A DNA stretch of 64,000 nt from assembly GCF_904849725.1 (NCBI RefSeq), contig NC_058519.1, positions 359,011,974-359,075,973 of the forward strand, written 5' to 3'. This stretch comes from Hordeum vulgare subsp. vulgare. Its lineage: Eukaryota > Streptophyta > Magnoliopsida > Poales > Poaceae. Of the stretch, positions 22,644-33,780 are shown one piece after another. The notes under the pieces are model-generated. The model was not told where the DNA came from, did no database searches, and saw nothing but the letters and a program-made list of their open reading frames with translations. The number at the start of each line of letters is the position of its first letter. The first letter of the stretch is position 1. The translations under genes were made by a program, and so were the position numbers.

Positions 22644-23660
22644 ATGGCAATGGTAGAGCTCGATGAGTACCGACAGACAGCACATCCCGTCGAACTGATG
22701 CGCTCGAAGAAGCCAGCTTCCGAGTCTGCATTCCAGTCAGCGGGAGAAGTCAAGAAGGTCAGCATCCACCCGACGGATCCCACTGCTGCCCCAACCAACA
22801 TCTCAACCACTCTTGACCCTAAATAGGAAGCCGAGCTCATCCAGTTCCTCCGTGAGAATTGTGACATCTTCGCATGGAAGCCCACTGACATGCCTGGTGT
22901 ACCCATGGAACTGGCTGAGCATCGACTGAGGGTCGACGCCAAAGCTCGACCTGTCAAGGAACATCTGCGTCGGTCCGCCACCCAGAAAAGGAAAGCAATT
23001 GGCGAGGAAGTGGCTAAGCTCCTAGAGGCCAAGTTCATTCGCAAGGTTTACCACTCCGAGTGGCTCGCGAATGTTGTCATGGTGCCCAAGAAGGACAAGT
23101 CACTCTGAATGTGCATCAACTTCAGGCATATCAATCGGGTCTGCCCGAAAGACCACTTCCCACTCCCCCACATAGATTAGATCGTCGACTCGACTGCGGG
23201 ATGTGAGTGATTGTCTTTTTTAGATGCTTACTCTGGGTACCACCAGATCCGTCTATATGGCCCAGATGAAATAAAAACAGCCTTCATCACCTTGTTTGGG
23301 TACTTCTGCTACATCACTACGTCATTCGGTCTCAAAAATGCAGGGAGCCACTTTTACGCGCATGATTCAAAAATGCCTCCTCGACCAGATCAGTCGGAAC
23401 ATGGAGGCATACATGGACGATATCGTAGTCAAGTCACGCAAAGGTTTCGACCTGCTGACTAACTTGGCTGAAACGTTCGCCAACCTTACAAGGTACAACA
23501 TCAAGCTCAACCCAGCCCAAGTGCACATTCGGAGTCCCCAGCGGCAAGTTACTCGATTTTCTCGTTTCTGAACGAGGAATTGACGTTAACCCCGAAAAGA
23601 TCGGAGCAATCGTCCGAATGAAAAGCCTTGTGCGAGTGCACGACGTCCAGAAGCTTACAT
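22644..23660 (+). pseudogene. reverse transcriptase of the Tat-lineage element
   Basis: Typical Ty3/Gypsy RT blocks: FLRENCDIFAWKPTDMPGVP, VVMVPKKDKSL, MCINFRHINRVCPKD, FLDAYSGYHQI, FGLKNAG and the catalytic box AYMDDIVVKS (23409 onward). Stops interrupt it at 22824-22826, 23106-23108, 23178-23180 and about 23205. A frameshift near 23347 moves the YMDD box into another frame. Several stops fit a single G-to-A or C-to-T change from Trp, Gln or Arg codons. Confidence 0.88.
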
Positions 23661-24660
23661 GATGTTTGGCAGCATTAAGCAGATTCATATCTCGACTCGG
23701 AGAGAAAGCCTTACCATTATACCGACTCATGAAGAAGTCAGATACTTTCGAGTGGACTCCCAAAGCAGAAGCTGCATTCGTTGAGTTGAGGACTTTGCTA
23801 TCCACCCAGCCAGTTCTTGCTGCTCCATACAGCAAAGAGCCACTCCTCTTATACATCGCGGCTACAAATCAAGTTGTCAGCACAGTCCTGACATTCGAGC
23901 GAGAGGAGGAAGGCAAGGCTTACAAGATTCAGCGTCCAGTATATTATGTTTCCGAGGTATTGACTCCTTCCAAGCAGAGATATCCCCACTATCAGAAGCT
24001 TCTTTATGGGATTTACATGACTGCAAAGAAGGTAGCTCATTATTTTCAAGATCACTCGGTGTCTGTGGTCAGCGATGCCCCATTGTCAGAAATCCTTCAC
24101 AATCGGGATGCATCGGGCTGAGTGGTGAAATGGGCAATGGAGCTATTATATTGTGACATAAAGTTCGAAGCCAAGAAAGCCATCAAATCTCAAGCTCTGG
24201 CAGATTTCATGGCTGAATGGGTGGAACAACAACAACAAGCCCCTACTCACTCGGCACACTGGACTATGTTCTTCGACGGCTCGAAGATGCTGAGTGGTTC
24301 TGGTGCAGGCGTAGTTCTTATATCCCCGAAGGGTGACAAGCTCAGTTACGTATTGCAGATTCACTTTGATTCCTCTAACAATGAGGCAGAGTATGAAGCC
24401 CTCCTTTACGGGTTGCGTATGGCCATCTCACTCGGCGTCCGACGCTTGATGGTATATGGCGACTCGGATCTAGTGGTTAATCAAGTAATGAAAGAGTGGG
24501 ATGTGAGAAACCCTGCCATGAATGGATATTGCAACGCAGTAAGAAAGCTTGAGAAAAGGTTTGAAGGTTTGGAACTTCATCACGTTCCTCGATTGAAGAA
24601 TCAAGTTGTTGATGAATTGGCAAAAATTGGATCCACTCGGAAAATTGTGCCCAGTGATGT
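23661..24660 (+). pseudogene. two successive RNase H domains of the Tat-lineage element
   Basis: The first, degenerate Gypsy RNase H runs to about 24230: FEWTPKAEAAFVEL, LLLYIAATNQVVS, RPVYYVSEVLTPSKQRYP, HYFQDHSVSVVSD. A second, archaeal/plant-type RNase H (aRNH) follows at 24260-24650: WTMFFDGSKMLSGSGAG, SNNEAEYEALLYGL, VYGDSDLVVNQV and a final DELAKIGS. The D, E and D residues of its active site are all present. This duplication is diagnostic of the Tat lineage. The first domain has a TGA at 24119-24121; the second lies in an open frame of 554 codons (24122-25786). Confidence 0.85.
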
Positions 24661-26040
24661 TTATTTGGAGCACATACACACCCCTTCGGTCCAAGAAGAT
24701 CCATTCACTGAGGAACCTCCTCAGCCTACAAGTACAGTTGATCCGACTGAAGTTGAAATCCCAGCAGTTGTCGACCTGATCATGGAGATTCGAGTAGTCA
24801 CGCCCGATTGGACAGTGTCGTATATTGCATATATCCCGAGGCAAGAACTACCCAAAGATGAAGACGAAGCTAGACAGATTTTCCGCAGATCAAAAGCTTT
24901 CACGGTCATGGGAGATCAGCTCTATAAGGAAAGTGTGTCTGGCGTAGCTCAGCTGTGCATTTCCCCTGAGGAAGGCCGACTGATTTTGGAGGAAATTCAC
25001 TCGGGAACCTGTGGTCATCATGCATCCTCCAGAGCTATCGTTGCTAAAGCATTCCGAGCTGGATTCTTCTGGCCACGTGCAGGTGAAATGGCCAAGGAGC
25101 TTGTAGACTGTTGTGAAGGATGTCAACTCTACTCCAACAAATCACACAAGTCGTCATCTGCTCTAAAGACAATCCCCCTCATATGGCCTTTTGTCATGTG
25201 GGGCTTGGACATGGTCGGACCCTTCTGTACAGGGCAGGGCGGATTCACTCATTTGCTAGTTGCAGTCGACAAATTCACCAAGTGGATAGAAGCCAAGCCA
25301 ATCAAAAAGCTAGACGCACACACTGCAATCAAATTCATGAGAGAAATCACTTTCAGATTTGGGGGTCCAGACAACATCATCACTGACAATGGATCGAACT
25401 TCGACTCAGATGAATTCAAGAGTTTTTGCTCCAACCAAGGAACCCGAGTGGATTACGCATCCGTTGCTCATCCCCAAACAAATGGCCAGGCTGAACGAGC
25501 GAATGGAATCATACTTCAAGGGTTAAAACCTCGTCTCATGCGAGAGATTGGACACGCGGAAGCGCTTGGGTCACCGAGTTACCTTATGTGCTCCGGGGAC
25601 TCAGAACGACCCCAAACAGGTCGACTGGGCGGTCTCCGTTCTTTCTCATGTACGGTGCAGAAGCTGTCCTTCCGAGTGATTTACTTCACAATTCCCCAAG
25701 AGTTGAGCTCTTCTCAGAAGCCGAAGCCGAACAAGCCCGACAGGATGGAGTCGATCTCTTGGAGGAGGAGCGCGAGATGGCCCTGATTCGGTCGATGATC
25801 AACCAATAAGATTTGCGACGGTTCCATTCAAGACACGTCAAGAGTCGGACGTTCCAAGCAGGCAATTTGGTGCTCCGAGTGCATCAGCAGAGACCACACA
25901 AGCTGGCCCCCGCCTGAGAAGGACCCTTCATCGTCTCCAAGGTGCTGAACAACGGAGCATACAGACTCTACAATTTGGAGAAGAGGATCGACGAGCCTCG
26001 AGCATGGAACGGAGACTTACTTAAGCGTTTTTATGCGTGA
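24661..26040 (+). pseudogene. integrase of the Tat-lineage element
   Basis: The zinc-binding HHCC region (HSGTCGHHASSRAIV ... CCEGCQLY) lies at about 24995-25135. The catalytic core has WGLDMVGPF, ITDNGSNFDS and NGQAERANGI, supplying the D, D and E residues. A frameshift near 25562 moves the C-terminal part into the frame seen at 25588-25809 (LRTTPNRSTGRSPFFLMYGAEAVLPSDL). Stops at 25807-25809 and about 25916 follow. The end KRFYA stops at 26038-26040. The enzyme would insert the cDNA; this copy is broken. Confidence 0.88.
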
Positions 26041-26138
26041 TTTATGATTGTTTTGATGTAATGAACAAGATTCCCTAAAGCAATTTACTTGCCAGAAGTT
26101 TTGATTACCGCAATATATTTGTTGACTCCGGTCTAGAA

Positions 26139-26700
26139 AACTTCCTCGAGTGAAGAGCTACCCTCTCACTCGGGGGCTTAGCCGCGAACCAGATTCACCT
26201 AAGTTAAAAACTTCTCCGAGTGAAGAGCTACCCTCTCACTCGGGGGCTTAGCCGCGAACCAGATACGCCTAAGTTAAAAACTTCTCCGAGTGAAGAGCTA
26301 CACTCTCACTCAAGGGCTTAGCCGCGAACCAGATTCGCCTAAGTTAAAAAACTTCTCCGAGTCAAGAGCTACCCTCTCACTTGGGGGCTTAGCCGCGAAC
26401 CAGATTCGCCTAAGTTCAAAAACTTCTCCGAGTGAAGAGCTACCCTCTCACTCAGGGGCTTAGCCGCGAATCAGATTCACCTAAGTTAAAAACTTCTCCG
26501 AGTGAAGAGCTACCCTCTCACTCGGGGGCTTAGCCGCGAACCAGATTCGCCTAAGTTAAAAAACTTCTCCGAGTGAAGAGCTACCCTCTCGCTCGGGGGC
26601 TTAGCTGCGAACTAGATTCACCTAATTTAAAAATTTCTCCGAGTGAAGAGCTACCCTCTTACTCGGGGGCTTAGCCGCGAACCAGATTCTCCTAACTGAC
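26139..26700 (+). repeat. eight tandem copies of a ~70-bp unit
   Basis: The block gagtgaagagctaccctctc recurs at 26148, 26218, 26288, 26359, 26430, 26500, 26571 and 26641, a period of 70-71 bp. Each unit also has ctcgggggcttagccgcgaa and ends in cctaagttaaaa. Copies differ by a few substitutions. The array lies between pol and the antisense ORF of the Tat-lineage element, in its 3' non-coding part. Confidence 0.95.
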
Positions 26701-26982
26701 GAAATCCCACCCAAATCCCTACCCAACTACGAATCAAGCTTCGCTTAGGTGGGAATACTTTGCGTATGCCGAGAGCATCCCCAAAAAGGCAAAGTTCATT
26801 CGACAAAGATAAACTCAAATTCAGTCGAAACGAGCACATCAATGATACCCGGCACAGATCAAGGTTATCCGCGCAGGCCAAAAGCACTCGGGTTATTAAC
26901 CCAACGAAGTTTAAAGTGTTTACATAAATCACTCAGCATACCGAGGCAAATCAAAGTTTTTTCTCACGACTGATCGTCTTCT

Positions 26983-27850
26983 TCACGGCTCACCTGGACT
27001 GGCGGGTTCCACGAAGGTGTCGAGGTCGATGACGTCGGCGATGCGTGTTGCAGTATCAATGAAGGTCTCCATGAAGTCTTCAAACCGAAGCTTCTTCGTG
27101 CTTGCAACCTAGAGTGCCTTCAACTTATCCTCCCGAGTCACCTTACAGTGGACCTTGACGAGAGAAAGAGTCACATCAGCCCCACATCGAGCAGCTGATT
27201 TCTTCCATGCTTGGACTCTCTCAGGGACACGACCCAGGCGCTCCATCACAACATCCAGACCGACGAGGAACGTGTCTTCAGGCCATAGCTCTTTGTCGAT
27301 TCTTCCCACAGCAGCTCGTAGCCGAGTGAAGTATCCTTGGACTTTAACGAGGCGACAGTTGAGGCGATACATGTTCACGGCCAAGTCATCGGGAACAGGA
27401 AACTTGATGGGACCCAAGTATGGCTCCACGTCGAAGGTCTCTTTTTCAAAATCAGGACAGAACTCTATAGAAGAAGAACAACGAAATATCAGCTGCATGT
27501 CAGTCCACGAAAAATGCTAAGACTCACTCGGTAAAGGGAACATACCAATGAGAGAATCAAGCATCTTTGCCAGGAAATCTTTTACAAAACTTTCTAAGTC
27601 ATTTCACCTTTTTGAAATGGAGTGGAGTTTCTTCGCCCATTCGTCTCTTTCGTTCTTCATCTGTTCATTTTCTGCCATCAACTTATTAAAGTCCGCAAGC
27701 TTCAGTTCATCAGCTTCGGACTTCTTCTTCAGCTTGGCAAGGACCTTATTCTTGTCTTCCAACAACTTTTTCATTGCATCACACTCCAGCTTCAGTTTGT
27801 TCTTCTCAGATTCCACCTGGGTGTACTGCGACCCAATCTCGCAAGCCTTC
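26983..27850 (-). pseudogene. antisense extra ORF (aORF) of the Tat-lineage element, spliced, coiled-coil
   Basis: It is encoded against the direction of gag-pol. On the minus strand an exon begins at about 27850 after the acceptor tttttgtag, encoding KACEIGSQYTQVESEKNK and then a lysine/glutamate-rich coiled coil (LLEDKNKVLAKLKKKSEADE, ENEQMKNERDEW). A TGA follows SISKR at 27604-27606, then NDLESFVKDFLAKML to a donor at about 27546. After a short intron (acceptor ttctatag, about 27468) comes FCPDFEKETFDVEPYLGP, MYRLNCRLVKVQGYF and VMERLGRVPERVQAWKKSAARCGADV. A TAG at 27109-27111 precedes FEDFMETFIDTATRIADVIDLDTFVEPAS and the stop at 26983-26985. Such antisense ORFs are known in grass Tat elements; the function is unknown. 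Upstream exons may lie beyond the Gypsy insertion at 28117. Confidence 0.65.
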
Positions 27851-27865
27851 TACAAAAAACATCTG

Positions 27866-28035
27866 AGTGGAAAAGTCAATTTCATTCGGCACAAGTATTT
27901 TTCTACTTTCGAGTGGAGAAATACAAGTCATTCGACAAAATTATTTTCTACTTCGGAGTGGAGAAATACAAGCCATTCGACACAATTATTTTTCTACTCC
28001 CGAGCGGAAAAATAAAAGTCATTCAACATTATACG
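27866..28035. repeat. short tandem repeat, about four copies of ~50 bp
   Basis: Variants of 'ctactttcgagtggagaaatacaagtcattcgacaaaattattt' follow each other at about 27866-28035. They lie within a probable intron of the antisense ORF. Copies differ by 10-20%. Confidence 0.75.
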
Positions 28036-28116
28036 TTTTAAACTTCAGACTCCTGATGATGCAAGCATTCAACAACAGTCTCGGGGACTACACCCATTTG
28101 GTTCACTCAATGTGAC

Positions 28117-31100
28117 TGTCACGCCCAAGATGCGACTCTATCCTCAATTTGGCACGAGGGCCTCGTCACGGATAGAAGCACATCTCGTCGTGTCGCAAGA
28201 ATGGATATCGTTACAAGTACATGTACTGAAAAGAAGAGATATATAACAGAATTGGCTTACACTCGCCACAAGCTACATCAGAGTCACATCAGTACATTAC
28301 ATAATCATCAAGAGTAAGAGCAGGGTCCGACTACGGACGAAAACAAATGAGAAAAGAAGAACGACATCCATCCTTGCTATCCCAGGCTGTCGGCCTGGAA
28401 CCCATCCTAGATCGATGAAGAAGAAGAAGAAGAAGAAGCAACTCCAAATGAACAATCAACGCGCTCGCGTCAACTAATCTTTACCTGTACCTGCAACTGG
28501 TGTTGTAGTAATCTATGAGCCACACGGGAGTCAGCAATCTCATTTCCAAAGGTATCAAGACTAGCAAAGCTTAATAGGTGAGGCAAGTTTAAGTGGTGAG
28601 GTTGCAGCAGCGGCTAAGCATATATATCTGGTGGCTAAACTTACGAGTACAAGAAATAAGAGGGGGAAGATCTACGCGTAACGGACGTGAACTACTGATG
28701 ATCAAATGAATGATCCTGAACACCTACCTACGTCAGACATAACCCCACCGTGTCCTCGATCGGAGAAGGAACTCACGAAAGAGACAGTCACAGTTACGCA
28801 CACAGTTGGCATATTTTAATTAAGTTAACTTCAAGTTATCTATAACCAGTGTTAAACAAAGTTTCCATGTTGCCACATAACCGCGGGCATGGATTTCCGA
28901 AAAGATTTAACCCTGCAGGGGTGCTCCAACTAGTCCATCACAAATTACCACAAGCCGCATAGAAATCCTCAATCACGAAGCTCGCGATCTCATCGGATTC
29001 CCTAGTGGAAAACCTCAACTCTGAGATTACCCAAAGCATCACCGGAATCCCGATGCACAGGATATTCCGTCAAAGGTAAAACTAATCCAGCAAGGCCACC
29101 CGGTGTGTTGACGATCCCGATAGGAGCCGCGTATCTCGTTCTGAGGACACACCGTCTATGCATAGTGGACGGGAACCAAACCTCGAGTTGCCCCGTGGTG
29201 GCACCACCGACTGCTAGGTGGGTGGACCAACAGTCATGAGGAGCACTGGCCCAGGGGTTGATTAAATTTCCTCGGGTTAATTACTCCCTATGTAGTTCAT
29301 TAGTTATTAGGCAAATGTAGTTCCAAAGTTGGGCCTTGCCATACCACCTTTAATCTAAAACGATTTATCAAGGGGGTCCCCATAACAACCCCGATCGTGT
29401 TAGGAACGCTCATTTATGGAACATAACACCGGTAACCGAAACTAAGGGGGCAAAGGTGGAACAAAACACGAGGCTAGAAAGGCCGAGCCTTCCACCTTTT
29501 ACCAAATATATAGGTGCATTAAAATTAAATAGCATTTAAATATGATGATAAGACAAGGAACCCATGTTATCACATGGAAGCAACTACACCTGCAACTAGC
29601 AATGCTAAAAACATGGTTAAGCAAGCACTAACATAGCCAATCAGTGGTTTGCTAGGTCGAACAGGTTGAAGGTTATCATGGCATTGTTGAGAGGCTGATA
29701 TTTAACATGTGGTAGGCAACGAGACATAAACGATAGAAGCAGTAAAACTAGCATAGCAATGATAGTAATGGTATGTGGGGAAATGGTCATCTTGCCTGAG
29801 ATCCCGCTTGGAAGAAGAACAACTCCGAGAAGTCGGCGAACCAACGTAGTCGAACGGGTCCTCACATTCTGACATGCTTGCAGAACTCTATCAAGACAGA
29901 GCAAACCGGAAACAAACATCAACACAAATATTCACCACACGATGCACAACCTACTATGATGCATGATCTGATCAAAATGCAAGGGGATGGCATGGCGATT
30001 CACCTCACACAACACTACACTTTAAGTGAAGCTCGATATGCAAAGAGTTGCATATCGACGAAACTCCACGTTTAATTATTAGTTCACTCCCGTTAATTTA
30101 CACGGCAATATTAAATTGTTGTTAACATGGCAAGGGTGAAGCGATGATCCTACATGTCATCCTAGTCGGCTAACATGCGTGACTTAGATCGTAGCTATGT
30201 TACAAGAGACATGCAACACAAGATATCATGCCATGAATGCGTCATGCATGCAAGTCACAACAACACGGGCAAGGAGAGAAAGAAACAAGTGTTGCCACGG
30301 AGAGCGAAAGGGAACCATGGCGGCAAAATGGAAACGATGCCATGGCAACGTTCCTATCCCGATAGCTCGAAGAGGTATCAGTGCCAACGAATAGGAAGCG
30401 GGTGCGGGAACGCTAAATAAACATGGGGTGATCCCGGTTACCGGGTTCCCATGTGTCGAGGGCACAAAGAAAAGGAAGACAACGTGCAACGGGCAAACCT
30501 ACGATGCAAACATACGATACATCTCATACATCACATGCACACAGTCACGACAACATCCCATTGGTATACCTTTGAAGCGTGCGAATCGGAGGGGTCGGGT
30601 CATCGCGGTATGAACTTAGGACGTCGTGGTCGTCGTGGAGGTCGTGGTACACGTCTCGTCGAGGTAGTCGTTCGCTTGGCGTTGGTACCCGGGTCTTCGG
30701 CGTCGGTAGTCGAATACGTTTCCAGGGGGGTCGTCGAGAACGTCGTGGACTCGGTGAGCTTATCGATTCCACGACGTCGGGGATGGTGCACACGGCCTTC
30801 GGCGACGGTAACCAGCGACACAACAACAACACGACGCAAGTAGCAAAGTGGCAGCAGGCAACCAACAGCAAGGCAAACGAGCTCTATCTAGCAGCAGCTA
30901 GCTTGCAGCCTATCAGGCAACCGACACAAGCTACGGCAAGGCAAGCAGCAACTAGCAACACTAGCAAACAGCAGCTATAACAAGCTAGCATCCGGCTAGC
31001 AGCTACAGCTAGCATCATGAGCAACTAGCAACTATCAGCACCAAGAGCATCGGCCAGCGGTGCAGCAGAACAATGCATCAGCAACAGCCAGCAAGGCATC

Positions 31101-31991
31101 GCTAGCAACAATATGGCAAGCAGCCTCGGGCAACAGCAAGCAGGCAACAGCTCGGCAGCAAGCAAGAGCTAGAGGCAGGTAAAGCACAACAACAGCAGTA
31201 GCAACAACGGGACAGCAGGCAGCAACATGCAACGGCTCAGCCAACTCGGCAGGAGGGGGTTGGGGTTCCTGGAGGCTACCTTGGCGCGCACGGCACGGGC
31301 TAACGGCGAGGGGGACCTCCGGCCTGCAGGGGAGAGACACCGGGGTGGCTTGGGCGGCGACCACAGGCGGGGAACCTCGATCGAGGCCGGCGGCACGGGG
31401 AAACGGGCACCTGCTGGCGAGGCGAGCACGAGGGGCACAGCGGCGGGGACAGGAGGAGCCATGGCGACTCGAGGCGAGCACCGACGGGGCACGGGGCGCG
31501 CGGGAGATGGCGCGGCGGCACGACGCGGAAGGCCAGGGCGAACGGCGGGAGCGAGGGCGGCGCGCGGGGCTGCCAGAGGCTGCAGGCGGCAAGACGGGGG
31601 TGACTGGAGGCGGCGTCGAGCTGAGGGTCTCGGGAGGCGCGCACGGCCTGGCGGGCGGCACAACGGGGCGCGCGGGAATGGGGCCAGCACGGGGGGATGC
31701 GGGAGGCCAGGGGCATGGCAGCTCGGGCAGGGGAGACGAGTTGCGATGCTTAGGGGAGGCGAGCATGGGAGGCCAGGGAGGAAGAGGGGTCGGGATCGGG
31801 GCAGAGGAGAGGGACGAGGGAGAGGGGATCGGCATGTGGACGAGGGGAAACGGTTGCGGGATGGCTCCTGGCTGCGCTAGGGTTTGGGGCCAGCTGGGCC
31901 TTGGGCCTTGGCCGGCTGGCTCCTTTCCCCCTCTCTATTTTATTTTTTTATTTTTTTATTTTTAAAAACAGAAAAACACACCCCAAAATAA
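28117..31991 (-). repeat. 3' LTR (partial) of the second Gypsy element
   Basis: It aligns collinearly with 44079-49590 once the solo LTR is removed from the latter. The outer end is intact; the inner end is cut at 31991 by a BARE LTR. It holds a (gaa)n run near 28418, an agc/cta-rich low-complexity stretch (30860-31230), and a GC-rich domain (about 31230-31900). On the minus strand an AAACCCTAG box is at 31885-31877. Open frames in the GC-rich domain are Ala/Pro/Arg-rich on both strands and I do not call them as genes. Confidence 0.85.
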
Positions 31992-33780
31992 TGTTGGGGA
32001 ACGTCGCATGGGAAACAAAAAATTTCCAACGCGCACGAAGACCTATCATGGTGATGTTCATCTACGAGAGGGGATTTCCGATCTACGTACCCTTGTAGAT
32101 CGCACAACAGAAGCGTTAGTGAACGCGGTTGATGTAGTGGAACGTCCTCACGTCCCTCGATCCGCCCCGCGAACCGTCCCGCGATCCGTCCCACGATCTA
32201 GTGCCGAATGGACGGCACCTCCGCGTTCAGCACACGTACAGCTCGACGATGATCTCGGCCTTCTTGATCCAGCAAGAGAGACGGAGAGGTAGATGAGTTC
32301 TCCGGCAGCGTGACGGCGCTCCGGAGGTTGGTGGTGATCTAATCTCGGCAGGGCTCCGCCCGAGCTCCGCAGAAACGCGATCTAGAGGAAAAACCGTGGA
32401 GGTATGTGGTCGGGCTACCGTGGCAAAGTTGTCTCAAATCAGCCCTAAAACCCCACTATATATAGGAGGGAGGGAGGGGAGGAGGCAGCCTCAAAACCTA
32501 AAGGTTTGGCCGAAATTGGAGGTGGAGGAGTCCTACTCCAATCCTACTTGGAGTAGGATTCCACCTTCCCACTTGGAAACTCTTTCCACCTTGTGTTTTT
32601 TCCTTCTCAAACCTTATGGGCCTTAGTGGGAACTTATTCCAGCCCACTAGGGGCTGGTTTATCTCTTCCCATAGCCCATGAGACCCCTTGGGGCGTGACA
32701 CCCCTCCCGATGGTCCCCGGCACCCCTCCCGGCACTCCCGGTACACTACCGATGAGCCCGACACTTTTCCGGTGACCAAAACAGGACTTCCTATATATCA
32801 ATATTTACCTCCGGACCATTTCGGAGCTCCTCGTGACGTCCTGGATCTCATCCGGGACTCCGAACAACATTCGGTAACCAACCATATAACTCAAATACGC
32901 ATAAAACAACGTCGAACCTTAAGTGTGTAGACCCTGCGGGTTCGAGAACTATGTAGACATGACCCGAGTGACTCCTCGGTCAATATCCAATAGCGGGACC
33001 TGGATGCCCATATTGGATCCTACATATTCTACGAAGATATTATCGTTTGAAACTCAGTGCCAAGGATTCATATAATCCCGTATGTCATTCCCTTTGTCCT
33101 TCGGTATGTTACTTACCCGAGATTCGATCGTCAGTATCCGCATACCTATTTCAATCTCGTTTACCGGCAAGTCTCTTTACTCGTTCCGTAATACAAGATC
33201 CCGCAACTTACACTAAGTCACATTGCTTGCAAGGCTTGTGTGTGATGTTGCATTACCGAGTGGGCCCCGAGATACCTCTCCGTCATACGGAGTGACAAAT
33301 CCCAGTCTTGATCCATACTAACTCAACGAACACCTTCGGACATACCTGTAGAGCATCTTTATAGTCACCCAGTTACGTTACGACGTTTTATACACACAAA
33401 GCATTCCTCCGGTGTCAGTGAGTTATATGATCTCATGGTCATAGGAACAAATACTTGACACGCAGAAAACAGTAGCAGCAAAATGACACGATCAACATGC
33501 TACGTCTATTAGTTTGGGTCTAGTCCATCACATGATTCTCCTAATGATGTGATCCCGTTATCAAGTGACAACACTTGCCTATGGCCAGGAAACCTTGACC
33601 ATCTTTGATCAACGAGCTAGTCAACTAGAGGCTTACTAGGGATAGTGTTTTGTCTATGTATCCATACATGCACTGTGTTTCCAATCAATACAATTATAGC
33701 ATGGATAATAAACGATTATCATGAACAAAGAAATATAATAATAACTAATTTATTATTGCCTCTAGGGCATATTTCCAACA
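31992..33780 (-). repeat. terminal LTR of the BARE tandem
   Basis: 1789 bp, written on the plus strand as TGTTGGGGAACG...TTTCCAACA. It is very similar to the middle LTR (38756-40543). It differs strongly from the plus-strand BARE LTRs (13064, 19870) in a ~300-bp part upstream of the TATA box (32465-32770). Confidence 0.92.

Noticed and set aside
31035..31835. 266-codon minus-strand open frame (and overlapping frames on both strands)
   Set aside because: It lies in the GC-rich LTR domain. Composition is Ala/Pro/Arg/Ser with no domain, and every frame in this block is open because AT-rich stop codons are scarce there. The partner LTR has a differently framed set.
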